A program made the position numbers and the translations under genes. This document shows, piece by piece, positions 31,658 through 38,305 of a stretch of DNA of 38,305 bases (positions are counted from its first letter, which is position 1; every line of letters begins with the position of its first letter). The stretch lies in contig CAZBLH010000019.1 of assembly GCA_964492775.1 (NCBI GenBank), positions 1 through 38,305 on the forward strand, in the 5' to 3' direction. This DNA comes from WRDS01 sp964492775 (GTDB lineage: Bacteria > Actinomycetota > Coriobacteriia > Anaerosomatales > PHET01). The notes under the pieces are model-generated. The model was not told the DNA's origin. It did no database searches and worked only from the letters and a program-made list of their open reading frames with translations.

Positions 31658-31743
31658 GACGCTCTCTCGCGGGGCGGTCGCGCTCTTGGGCCGCTCCGCC
31701 TGCTCGGCCCCGACTCTTCAACAACCATAAGGAGTGAACTCTG

Positions 31744-31971
31744 ATGATGTTTCTCTGGCTTCCATTCTTGTTCCTGATCCCGTTCGCGATGATGTGGATG
31801 ATGCGCTCCGGCAACGGTGGCGGTATGGGTTGCTGCGGCATGGACCATTCTGCCAATACGCATGCTCCTGCAGCCGGTGGCCCCGACCCCCTGGAGATAG
31901 CACGCCAGCGCCTGGCCCGAGGCGAGATCGACTCGGCTCAGTTCGAGGAGATTCGACGGGCGATCAGTTAG
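31744..31971 (+). CDS. Membrane-anchored SHOCT protein
   Basis: 75 residues with AAGGAG upstream. A hydrophobic helix with many Met and Trp (about 2-20) is followed by a GMGCCGMDH segment that could bind metal. The C-terminal SHOCT motif is DPLEIARQRLARGEID. SHOCT domains are short helical pairs often fused to membrane segments; the exact role is unknown, but they are frequent in copper islands. Confidence 0.75.
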   Translation: MMFLWLPFLFLIPFAMMWMMRSGNGGGMGCCGMDHSANTHAPAAGGPDPLEIARQRLARGEIDSAQFEEIRRAIS

Positions 31972-32031
31972 GCCCCGGCTGGTCAAGCAACCGATCAAGA
32001 CGACCGCCCCGTGAAGGTGAGGTGACAGGAC

Positions 32032-32739
32032 ATGTCCAGAACGCACACGAACGAGGACGCTGAACCGAGCAAGCATCGGCTCGAAACGTTGACCGACGGC
32101 GTGTTTGCCATCGCGATGACGATCCTAGTCTTCGGCCTGCACGTTCAGCGCTTCGCAGGCGCGGTTTCGGCCCAGGAGCTGACACGAGCCCTCCTGAGTC
32201 AGTGGCCGGGTCTGGCAGCCTTTGCACTCTCGTTCGTGGTTCTGGGCCAGTTCTGGGTCTCCATGCACAATCAGTTCCGTGTTATCCGGCGTGCAGACCA
32301 CTGGCTCATCTGGCTGAACATCACCTACCTGTTGTTCATCTCACTAGTGCCGTTCACTGCCGACCACCTCGGTCGATACGGAGCGGTCGGCCCTGTGGTG
32401 GTCCTCTATGGGCTCAATCTGCTCGCACTTTCGGTGCTGCAGTTAGGGATGTGGCTGTGGGCGACGGGGCAGCGGCGCCTTGTGGCATCAGAGCTGTCCT
32501 CGAAGGTGATTCGACAGGGTCGCCGCCTTGCCCTGCTCAATGTCGTGGGGTACGCGGTCGCCACTGCGGTCGGAGTGGCGGTTCCCTTCGTGAGTGCGCT
32601 GATCTTCGTTTTGATTCCGCTGCTCAGTATTATGCGTGTTGACCACTGGCTCGTGTCGGCGGGCGATGCCACGCGTCATCCGCCCACACGTGCCGGGAGC
32701 ACGAACATCGTCTATCGCGGCCGGAATGCCGCACAATGA
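32032..32739 (+). CDS. TMEM175-family potassium channel
   Basis: 235 residues, six hydrophobic helices. The first helix carries the family signature RLETLTDGVFAIAMTILV (about 16-33; usually Phe-Ser-Asp, here Leu-Thr-Asp). Bacterial TMEM175 proteins are tetrameric K+ leak channels. AGGTGACAGG lies before the start. Its presence among copper genes may offset membrane potential changes or be incidental cargo. Confidence 0.8.
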   Translation: MSRTHTNEDAEPSKHRLETLTDGVFAIAMTILVFGLHVQRFAGAVSAQELTRALLSQWPGLAAFALSFVVLGQFWVSMHNQFRVIRRADHWLIWLNITYLLFISLVPFTADHLGRYGAVGPVVVLYGLNLLALSVLQLGMWLWATGQRRLVASELSSKVIRQGRRLALLNVVGYAVATAVGVAVPFVSALIFVLIPLLSIMRVDHWLVSAGDATRHPPTRAGSTNIVYRGRNAAQ

Positions 32740-32781
32740 CAAACCGTCACGAGACCCTAAGAGAACTTCTGGAGGAGCATC

Positions 32782-33015
32782 ATGGATGCAGTACACGCTA
32801 AGACCCCCGGCCTCATGTGCCATGAGTGCACGAGCAAGGTGGAGAAGGCGGTCGGAGGGCTTCCCGGAGTGGTGAGCGTCACGGCGGCGTTGTCGGGTGG
32901 CACGACGTCCGTGATGTTCAATGAGAATCTCGTCGCCAGAGAGACCATCATCAGCGCAATCAAAGCTGCAGGGTTCGATGTGGAGACGGAATCGTCCTCG
33001 GGCACTACTTCATAG
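32782..33015 (+). CDS. HMA-domain copper chaperone-like protein, second copy
   Basis: 77 residues, GGAGGAG four bases before the ATG. The motif PGLMCHECTSKVEKAV has the Cys-x-x-Cys of the HMA fold, with a His-Glu between. It is diverged from the first HMA protein (HisAsp-Ala there), so they are not a recent duplication. Ends in AGFDVETE. Likely a CopZ-type chaperone. Confidence 0.8.
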   Translation: MDAVHAKTPGLMCHECTSKVEKAVGGLPGVVSVTAALSGGTTSVMFNENLVARETIISAIKAAGFDVETESSSGTTS

Positions 33016-33219
33016 CGTCCTCACGAAATCGAGTATCCCGAGCGGCAGATGGAGCAGGCTCAGGGCCATAACCGAGTAGCCGACCAGCTTGTGCGACTTC
33101 CTGCGCGACTGCGATCCCGGACGGTGCATGCGCATCCCCGTGACAAGTTGAAACGTGACCCCGGCAGCCAGTATCAGGCCGCTGACTAGTAGGACCAGCA
33201 TGAGGACTTGGTCGGACAT
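33010..33219 (-). CDS. Small membrane protein, opposite strand
   Basis: 69 residues on the minus strand with GGAGGAA six bases before the ATG. Two hydrophobic helices (about 5-26 and 46-66), a Met-Arg-Met-His loop, and a His within the second (SLLHLPLG), a pattern like small cytochrome-b561 or DUF-type membrane proteins. The stop overlaps the end of the HMA gene by six bases (convergent). It is the only island gene on this strand. Confidence 0.6.
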   Translation of the reverse strand: MSDQVLMLVLLVSGLILAAGVTFQLVTGMRMHRPGSQSRRKSHKLVGYSVMALSLLHLPLGILDFVRTL

Positions 33220-33369
33220 CGCGGTTCCTCCAATTCCAGTGGACGAATGTGAGGGTCAACCCCCCGGATAGTACCCTTCACCGACGAACGTCTCCGGTCG
33301 AGCACTGCGGCAGGCCGGCTCCGGCTTGGCCTGTGTCTCTGGGAGGTGTCGTTCGGGTATCTGCCTGTC

Positions 33370-33471
33370 ATGAAGAACAAGACGCTGGTGATTCGGGCCG
33401 TGGTCACTCTGCGTGTTTGCGTGATAGATACGGTCGCCGTATCCGGACTCTTCGGCGGCATACAGCGCTGA
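33370..33471 (+). CDS. 33-residue short open frame, tentative
   Basis: Starts ATG-AAG-AAC and encodes a mildly hydrophobic peptide (basic N terminus, then Val-rich). It could be a remnant of a membrane protein N terminus; no good ribosome site is present. An inverted repeat at 33427-33443 lies inside. Confidence 0.2.
   Translation: MKNKTLVIRAVVTLRVCVIDTVAVSGLFGGIQR
33427..33443. promoter_or_regulatory. Candidate operator before DUF305 operon
   Basis: Perfect inverted repeat GATACGG-TCG-CCGTATC in the 274-base gap (33220-33493) before the DUF305-SHOCT-ATPase genes. It could be a metal-regulator site or a small hairpin. The gap holds no other supported gene. Confidence 0.4.
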
Positions 33472-33493
33472 CTCCCCCAAGGGAAGGTGGACC

Positions 33494-34072
33494 ATGAAAA
33501 GGGCAGTCACACCGATCATCGCTGCAGGGCTCGTCATCGTCGGCCTGACCGGCATCATCGTGACCACAGCGTTCCTCCAGCCTGTCGTCCCTGCTGGAAC
33601 AACACCCGCGAGCGGTATGGACGCGATGTTCATCGAACAGATGATCCCCCACCACGACGACGCGATCGCGATGGCGGAACTGGCGCTCACGCGTGCCGAG
33701 CATCCGGAAATCAAACAGCTCGCAGCGGACATCAAGCGGACTCAGACTGCCGAGAACGATCAGATGCGGACCTGGTACCGAGAGTGGTTCGGCGCCGGTG
33801 TCCCTGATGTCGGTAGCCCATCCTCGATGATGGGTGGCATGATGGGCTCGGGCGCCATCAGCATGGCCGACCTCGAGGTCGCTGTGCCGTTTGACAAGGC
33901 GTTCATCGAGGCGATGATCCCCCACCACCAGACTGCGATCATGATGTCGCGAATGGCTGGCGGTGCGTCCGGCAGGTCTGAGATGCGTGAACTTACGTCA
34001 TCAATCATCGAGGCGCAAAGCACGGAGATCGACAAGATGCAGACCTGGTACGACGAGTGGTACGGGCGCTGA
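33494..34072 (+). CDS. DUF305 copper-associated protein
   Basis: 192 residues; AAGGGAAGGTGG precedes the start. A signal or anchor helix (about 5-30) is followed by two DUF305 repeats. The first contains FIEQMIPHHDDAIAMAEL and the second FIEAMIPHHQTAIMMSRM, each with paired His and a later TWY-x-EW segment. DUF305 proteins such as cyanobacterial CopM bind copper outside the cytoplasm. A Met-rich linker (SMMGGMMGSG) joins the repeats. Probable operon with the SHOCT and ATPase genes downstream. Confidence 0.85.
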   Translation: MKRAVTPIIAAGLVIVGLTGIIVTTAFLQPVVPAGTTPASGMDAMFIEQMIPHHDDAIAMAELALTRAEHPEIKQLAADIKRTQTAENDQMRTWYREWFGAGVPDVGSPSSMMGGMMGSGAISMADLEVAVPFDKAFIEAMIPHHQTAIMMSRMAGGASGRSEMRELTSSIIEAQSTEIDKMQTWYDEWYGR

Positions 34073-34115
34073 TCTTCGGGATCGGCACCTGACAACCAAA
34101 GGAGCTGAACACACC

Positions 34116-34400
34116 ATGATGGGTCCGGGATACAGCTACGGCTACGACATGATGGGTGGTTACGGCTGGTTTGGTGCGTTGCTCATGTTCTTCTTCGGCG
34201 CACTGGTCATCGGCGGGATTGCGCTTCTTATCATCTGGGCGGTGCGAGCCTCGACGCATCATCCGACCGCCGGCGGAGGGACATTGCCTCCGGGAGCGGT
34301 TGGCCATGACGAAGCCGTGGCCATCGCCAAGCGCAGGTGTGCGAGCGGTGAGATCACGACACAGGAGTACGACGAGATCATGCGTGCGCTCGGAGCGTAG
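34116..34400 (+). CDS. SHOCT-domain membrane protein
   Basis: 94 residues from the ATG at 34116 with AAAGGAG upstream. A Met/Tyr/Gly-rich start precedes one hydrophobic helix (about 20-43, FGALLMFFFGALVIGGIALLI). The C-terminal SHOCT motif is EAVAIAKRRCASGEITTQEY. The protein resembles the other SHOCT protein in this island but is not a close copy. It ends four bases before the ATPase start. Confidence 0.8.
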   Translation: MMGPGYSYGYDMMGGYGWFGALLMFFFGALVIGGIALLIIWAVRASTHHPTAGGGTLPPGAVGHDEAVAIAKRRCASGEITTQEYDEIMRALGA

Positions 34401-34404
34401 CCGG

Positions 34405-36444
34405 ATGGAGGACAATTTGGCTCAGGCAGATACGGACGAGCATGGAGCACATGCCGGCCCAAAGGCGGAAGCGTCCAGTCACGAGGAGCATTCGGAGGGT
34501 CGACACGAAGGCCATTCTGTAGCGGACTTTCGACGCCGTTTCTGGATAAGCCTCGCAGTCACCGTCCCGGTCATTCTGATCTCACCTGGGCTACCGTTCG
34601 TCCCCGGCGGACGCATCGTGAACGTTCCTGGGGCGGATTGGATTCTGCTAGGACTCTCCACCTTCCTCTACATCTACGGCGGGATGCCGTTCCTCAAGGG
34701 TTTCGTGCGAGAACTGCGCGACCGCAAGCCCGGCATGATGACGCTGGTCGCGGTCGCCATCAGCGTCGCTTACTTCTACAGTGCGGCGACGGTCTTCGGC
34801 CTTGAGGGCATGCCGTTCTTCTGGGAACTCGCCACGCTCATCGACATCATGCTGCTCGGGCACTGGATCGAGATGCGCTCGGTCGGGGAGGCCTCCAAGG
34901 CTCTCGAATCGCTCGCGAAGCTGATGCCATCGCAAGCTCACCGTCGCAATGACGATGGCAGCACCACCGACGTGGCGCTCGACCAGCTGCAGCCGGGCGA
35001 TCAGGTCCTCGTTCGGCCGGGCGAGAAGATTCCCGCCGATGGCTCCGTCATTGAAGGCGCTTCTGCCGTCAACGAGTCGATGCTCACGGGCGAGTCCGTC
35101 CCGGCTTCGAAGTCTGTGGGAGATCCGGTTATCGGCGGTGCTGTGAACGGTGAGGGCGCTTTGGTCGTCGCCGTGACGCGGACGGGTGCCGAGTCGTTCC
35201 TCTCCCAGGTCATCGATCTGGTGCGTGAGGCGCAGCAGTCCAAGTCAAAGACGCAGGACCTCGCGGACCGCGCTGCCATGTGGCTCACGATCGTGGCGCT
35301 GGTGGGTGGTGCCTCCACGTTCGGCGTATGGCTGGCGCTGGGCGAGTCGCTGGCGTTCGCGATGGAGCGGGCCGTCACCGTCATGGTCATCGCGTGTCCA
35401 CACGCACTCGGCTTGGCGATCCCTCTCGTCGTAGCTGTATCGACGGCCCGAGGGGCCGCGAGCGGCCTGCTTGTCCGCAACCGCATGGCGTTCGAGAACG
35501 CTCGGCTGATCGATGCCGTCATCTTCGACAAGACCGGCACGCTGACGCTGGGACGCTTCGGCGTCGAGGATGTCACGACGTTCGCTGACATCGACCGCGA
35601 CGAGATTCTTGCCCTCGCGGGCTCCGTCGAGGAGCTCTCGGAGCACCCGATCGCACGGGCGATCGCGGATGCTGCTGCCTCCAAGCGGCCAGTAGAAGGG
35701 TTTGCGGCTATCCCCGGAAAGGGTGCTCGAGGCACCGTCGGTGGACGCGAGGTGCAGGTCGTCAGCCCGGGCCACCTCGCGGCATCCGGAATCGTCTTGC
35801 CGGTCGGCGTCGCGACGCTCACAGCTGGCGGCAGGACCGTGGTTTTCGTGCTCGTCGACGACGCCCTGGTGGGAGCCATCTCACTATCCGACATCATCCG
35901 ACCCGAGTCCGCAGAGACCGTGCGCCGGCTCATCGAGATGGGCATCGAGCCCATCATGCTGACTGGTGACAACTCAGTTGTCGCCGAGAGAGTGGCGACT
36001 GAGCTGGGCATCAAGCGCTTCTTCGCCGAGGTCCTACCCGCGGAGAAAGCAGCCACGATTCTGAGGGTCCGCTCGGAAGGCAAGGTCGTCGCGATGGTTG
36101 GCGACGGCGTGAACGATGCGCCCGCGCTCGCCTCGGCCGACGTCGGGATTGCCATCGGCGCCGGAACCGACGTGGCGGTAGCCACCGCCGACGTGGTTCT
36201 CGTCCGAAGCAACCCCGGCGACATCCCGACCGTCATCGCGCTCGCCCGCGCGACCTACGGCAAGATGGTGCAGAACCTCGTGTGGGCCACCGGGTACAAC
36301 GTCATCGCCATACCACTGGCGGCGGGCGTCTTGGCTGGCGCTGGTATCCTGCTCAGCCCGGCAATCGGCGGGGTGCTGATGTCCGCATCCACGATCATCG
36401 TGGCCATCAACGCGCGGACGCTGAAGGTCAAGGGGAGCCAGTGA
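34405..36444 (+). CDS. copB: CopB-type P1B copper-exporting ATPase
   Basis: 679 residues from the ATG at 34405. The N terminus is His-rich (several His-Glu/His-Gly pairs over residues 10-40), typical of CopB. Motifs: TGES at 228-231, Cys331-Pro332-His333 in transmembrane helix 6 (the CPH class, which moves Cu or Ag), phosphorylation site Asp375 in DKTGTLT, and GDGVND at 566-571. Eight membrane helices are expected. It uses ATP to remove copper from the cytoplasm; the HMA proteins upstream likely deliver it. No metal-responsive regulator is found in the island. Confidence 0.92.
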   Translation: MEDNLAQADTDEHGAHAGPKAEASSHEEHSEGRHEGHSVADFRRRFWISLAVTVPVILISPGLPFVPGGRIVNVPGADWILLGLSTFLYIYGGMPFLKGFVRELRDRKPGMMTLVAVAISVAYFYSAATVFGLEGMPFFWELATLIDIMLLGHWIEMRSVGEASKALESLAKLMPSQAHRRNDDGSTTDVALDQLQPGDQVLVRPGEKIPADGSVIEGASAVNESMLTGESVPASKSVGDPVIGGAVNGEGALVVAVTRTGAESFLSQVIDLVREAQQSKSKTQDLADRAAMWLTIVALVGGASTFGVWLALGESLAFAMERAVTVMVIACPHALGLAIPLVVAVSTARGAASGLLVRNRMAFENARLIDAVIFDKTGTLTLGRFGVEDVTTFADIDRDEILALAGSVEELSEHPIARAIADAAASKRPVEGFAAIPGKGARGTVGGREVQVVSPGHLAASGIVLPVGVATLTAGGRTVVFVLVDDALVGAISLSDIIRPESAETVRRLIEMGIEPIMLTGDNSVVAERVATELGIKRFFAEVLPAEKAATILRVRSEGKVVAMVGDGVNDAPALASADVGIAIGAGTDVAVATADVVLVRSNPGDIPTVIALARATYGKMVQNLVWATGYNVIAIPLAAGVLAGAGILLSPAIGGVLMSASTIIVAINARTLKVKGSQ

Positions 36445-36490
36445 AACGCGCCGGGTTCGGCGACAGCTCATGTCGCCAAATTGCCGGCTC

Positions 36491-36643
36491 ATTTGTCGCC
36501 CGATTTGTCGCCCAAATACCTGGTACTTGTTGGTACTCGTTGGTACCTCTTGGGACTCGCCGCAGCTCTGCTGTACCATCGAGTACCAACGAGTCCCAAT
36601 AGTCACAAGCACAATCAGGATTCGAATTCCCTTGGGGGCACCA
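36491..36643 (+). repeat. Right end of copper island: arm repeats plus tRNA-Glu 3' copy (att)
   Basis: 153 bases related to 38030-38181. It has two tandem copies of ATTTGTCGCCC (36491-36513), a cluster of GTTGGTACT repeats, and an inverted pair TTGGGACTCG (36550-36559) / CGAGTCCCAA (36590-36599). It ends with 26 bases identical to the tRNA-Glu 3' end (36618-36643). This is the structure expected for an element end with integrase arm sites fused to the displaced tRNA 3' end. Confidence 0.85.
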
Positions 36644-36652
36644 GAGAACTAG

Positions 36653-36682
36653 CGGCCCGTCTGTTGCGAAACAGGCGGGCCG
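36653..36682. terminator. Strong hairpin with GNRA loop
   Basis: Thirteen-base-pair stem with one T-G wobble around a GCGA tetraloop, placed 54 bases past the end of the Fic gene and just after the att copy. It probably stops transcription from the Fic side; no U-run is seen. Confidence 0.55.
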
Positions 36683-36735
36683 AACTGTGCAAAGGGATTG
36701 CTGCATGCGCGGGCTGGTCATGCGGTCCACGGCCG

Positions 36736-37923
36736 TCAGGCTTCGCGCGCCTCGTTGGCCGCATGCAAGCGATTCGCAAGTCCCATGAGAACGGCGTCCC
36801 TCTGGGCGACAATGTCCCCCGGCGTGCCGAGCCATCGCGGATCGAGTTCGGCGTGCCTTACCACGAGTTCATAGAGCGCTGGCGCAGCGACGTAGTGCGC
36901 GCTCCGTCCGGCCCCCCTGGCTTCGAGGGCACCGGATGCGACCAGCTTGCCCAAGTCGTGTGAGGCGGTCACCTCAGAGACGTCTGCCATCCCGCGGTAG
37001 TAACGGTTGGTGACCTCGCGCGCGAAGAAGGCGTCGTAGAGCGCATGCGTGGCGCGTTCGTTCAGGCCCATGTCGCTCACTGCGGTGTCCTGCAGCACCG
37101 TCCACAGGGCGCGTTCGGTGGTGTTGCGCAACGAGAGCGCCTCGACCTGGGCGACCTGCGCTTGCACGTGGACCTCGAGGAACGGGGTGACGTCGGTGTC
37201 AGGAGCCCACTTTGTTCCGAGACAGTCGAACGCGGAGTAGTAGTCCTCGAGGTGACGGCCCCACCACTCCTCAAGGCTGGTGAACTGGGGCAACCGGAAT
37301 CCAGCGCGATACATCGAAAGCGATGCGACGATACGCGCAGTTCGACCGTTACCATCGGAAAACGGGTGGATGCCCGCCACCGACACGTGCGCGAGCGCCG
37401 ATGTCAGCGGCCCGGGCTCCTCGGTTGCCTGAAGCCACGCCGCCAAGTCGTCCACGAGCGACGGCACCTTCTCGGCGGGAGGGGGCAGGTAGACCTGTGC
37501 GCCGCTCGCCCTGTTGGTGAGCCAGTTCTGGGTCTCCCTGAACCGGCCCGCGCCCTTGGCATATGAACCGCCGAGTACGAGGTGGTGCAGTGAGAGCACC
37601 AGCTCGCTCTGCCACTGGAACGCATCCGCGTCGGCGCGGGCGAGTACGAAGCGCATCGCATCCCGGTAGCCGTCGACCAGGTCGATGTCTTCGACGGAGA
37701 CGCCGGTCGGTCTGTCGCCTGCCAGGATCCTGCGGGCCTCGTCGACGGTGACCGCCACACCCTCCATGATCGTAGAGGCGGCAATTGCCTCGGCCTCAAG
37801 GTCGCGTCGCGTCCGGCCTAGCCAGATCCGGGGGAGCGGCCCCTGCGCATCCAGGTGGGCGCGGAGTTCTTCGATCCGGCGGACGCCGGTGGCGACGGCC
37901 TCGGTGATCTCGTATCGGTACAC
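36736..37923 (-). CDS. Fic-family adenylyltransferase, class II
   Basis: 395 residues from the GTG at 37923, which has AGAAGGG eight bases upstream and lies downstream of a good promoter; an earlier GTG at 37980 sits inside the promoter and is unlikely. The core HPFSDGNGRTAR (His about 186) is the complete Fic motif that transfers AMP. An inhibitory helix with Ser-Thr-Ile-Met-Glu-Gly lies upstream at about 50-55, so activity is normally self-blocked (class II). The C-terminal 90 residues look like a winged helix (TNRYYRGMADVSEVTASHDL). It is the only gene of its island. It could act as a regulator or toxin-like modifier. Confidence 0.88.
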   Translation of the reverse strand: MYRYEITEAVATGVRRIEELRAHLDAQGPLPRIWLGRTRRDLEAEAIAASTIMEGVAVTVDEARRILAGDRPTGVSVEDIDLVDGYRDAMRFVLARADADAFQWQSELVLSLHHLVLGGSYAKGAGRFRETQNWLTNRASGAQVYLPPPAEKVPSLVDDLAAWLQATEEPGPLTSALAHVSVAGIHPFSDGNGRTARIVASLSMYRAGFRLPQFTSLEEWWGRHLEDYYSAFDCLGTKWAPDTDVTPFLEVHVQAQVAQVEALSLRNTTERALWTVLQDTAVSDMGLNERATHALYDAFFAREVTNRYYRGMADVSEVTASHDLGKLVASGALEARGAGRSAHYVAAPALYELVVRHAELDPRWLGTPGDIVAQRDAVLMGLANRLHAANEAREA

Positions 37924-37960
37924 GGTGTGAGCCCTTCTGATTGAAGCATCAAACACTAAC

Positions 37961-37991
37961 GTGATTATATGATTAATCACAAAGAAGGCAA
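37961..37991 (-). promoter_or_regulatory. Fic promoter with overlapping palindrome
   Basis: Minus strand: TTGCCT (37991-37986), 16-base spacer, TATAAT (37969-37964). An inverted repeat GTGATTA-N6-TAATCAC (37961-37980) covers the -10 box and should be an operator, possibly for the Fic protein's own winged helix. Confidence 0.6.
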
Positions 37992-38029
37992 GAGCGGCTC
38001 CATTCTCGACTCGGATCGGAGCGCCCCGG

Positions 38030-38181
38030 ATTTGGTGCCCGATTTGGTGCCCAAATACATGGTGACTGTTGATACTCGTTGGTACCTATTGGGACTCGCC
38101 GCAGCTCCGCTGTACCAACGAGTCCCAACGAGTCCCAATAGTCACAAGCACTTTCAGGATTCGAATTCCCTTGGGGCACCA
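38030..38181 (+). repeat. Right end of Fic island: arm repeats plus tRNA-Glu 3' copy (att)
   Basis: 152 bases colinear with 36491-36643; the single length difference is one missing G in the tRNA part. Here the tandem unit is ATTTGGTGCCC (38030-38052) instead of ATTTGTCGCCC, changed in both copies alike. TTGGGACTCG (38089-38098) faces two tandem CGAGTCCCAA (38119-38138). The tRNA-Glu 3' copy is at 38157-38181. Confidence 0.85.
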
Positions 38182-38191
38182 CATCTGAGCT

Positions 38192-38211
38192 GCGGCGACT
38201 TCGGTCGCCGC
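38192..38211 (+). terminator. UUCG-loop terminator, probably the original tRNA-Glu terminator
   Basis: Perfect 8-bp stem GCGGCGAC/GTCGCCGC around TTCG, followed by TTCCATTTG. It lies 10 bases past the last tRNA-Glu 3' copy, where the chromosomal terminator of the uninterrupted tRNA gene should be. Confidence 0.7.
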
Positions 38212-38250
38212 TTCCATTTGTCCGTGCCGATCATCTCCTTGAGTGGGTAG

Positions 38251-38305
38251 TGGAACGCCCCGGGTTTGACGGAGGCTCCTTGGCTAGGATTCCTTAGAAT
38301 CCTGG
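38251..38305. mobile_element. Possible insertion sequence end, partial
   Basis: The stretch starting TGGAACGCCCCGGGTTTGAC resembles terminal inverted repeats of IS3-type elements in high-GC bacteria. It is followed by the palindrome AGGATTC-CTTA-GAATCCT (38286-38303). The window ends before any transposase could be seen. Confidence 0.3.

Noticed and set aside
37973..38182. Minus-strand frame in the Fic island end (and its counterpart at 36428-36835)
   Set aside because: The two frames look alike only because they are translations of the duplicated att ends. They overlap the tRNA 3' copies and promoter, so coding is unlikely.

Overview
The window comes from a high-GC, probably actinobacterial chromosome. 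The tRNA genes carry an encoded CCA end, which would fit Coriobacteriia-like lineages better than Streptomyces or Mycobacterium; this host assignment is an inference from sequence style only. Three mobile blocks lie side by side at a tRNA-Lys/tRNA-Glu locus.

Block 1 (1 to about 29,844) is the right-hand part of a siphovirus-type prophage with an SPP1/A118-like head (Gp6-type portal, headful-type terminase). The left end, with the tail tip, receptor-binding and lysis genes, lies outside the window. Nearly all genes are on the minus strand. From right to left they are: a genetic switch (Cro-like XRE protein facing an S24 CI-like repressor at about 26.5 kb); an excisionase-like protein; a run of tiny overlapping genes including three small membrane proteins; a recombination and replication operon (Rad50-like ATPase, P-loop AAA_24-type protein, SSB-like protein, SF2 helicase, small DNA-binding and cysteine proteins, primase-helicase, RusA resolvase); a palindrome and iteron array at 16.1-16.27 kb; then the late genes (terS, terL, portal, minor capsid, scaffold, major capsid, a Stealth-like sugar-phosphate transferase, head proteins, a DNRLRE/His-x-His repeat fibre, connector, tail tube, chaperones, tape measure, Dit). 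On the plus strand, repressor, DUF898-like membrane protein, HsdR-N nuclease-fold protein and integrase form the lysogenic arm. The prophage ends in a 48-nt 3' fragment of tRNA-Lys (attR).

Block 2 (tRNA-Glu 29,850 to 36,643) is a copper/heavy-metal island. It holds two HMA metallochaperone-like proteins, Met-rich secreted and SHOCT proteins, a TMEM175-type channel, a DUF305 protein and a CopB-type (CPH motif) P1B ATPase. It ends in a 26-bp copy of the tRNA-Glu 3' end. Block 3 (36,644 to 38,181) carries one Fic adenylyltransferase with its own palindromic promoter and ends in another tRNA-Glu 3' copy. About 150 bp upstream of both tRNA copies is related, and its short tandem repeats differ in step between the two copies, as expected for the arm ends of two related integrating elements. 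Neither block keeps an integrase. The chromosome resumes at a UUCG hairpin, probably the original tRNA-Glu terminator, followed by a sequence that looks like an IS end.

The most interesting candidates are: (i) Ser-Ala/Ser-Gly tails at the C termini of both the major capsid and tail-tube proteins, with a Stealth-like transferase gene directly after the capsid gene, suggesting virion glycan modification; (ii) a head-module fibre with 13 regularly spaced His-x-His motifs; (iii) the DUF898/HsdR-N pair between repressor and integrase, a likely prophage defence or exclusion cassette; (iv) the iteron array beside the primase-helicase.
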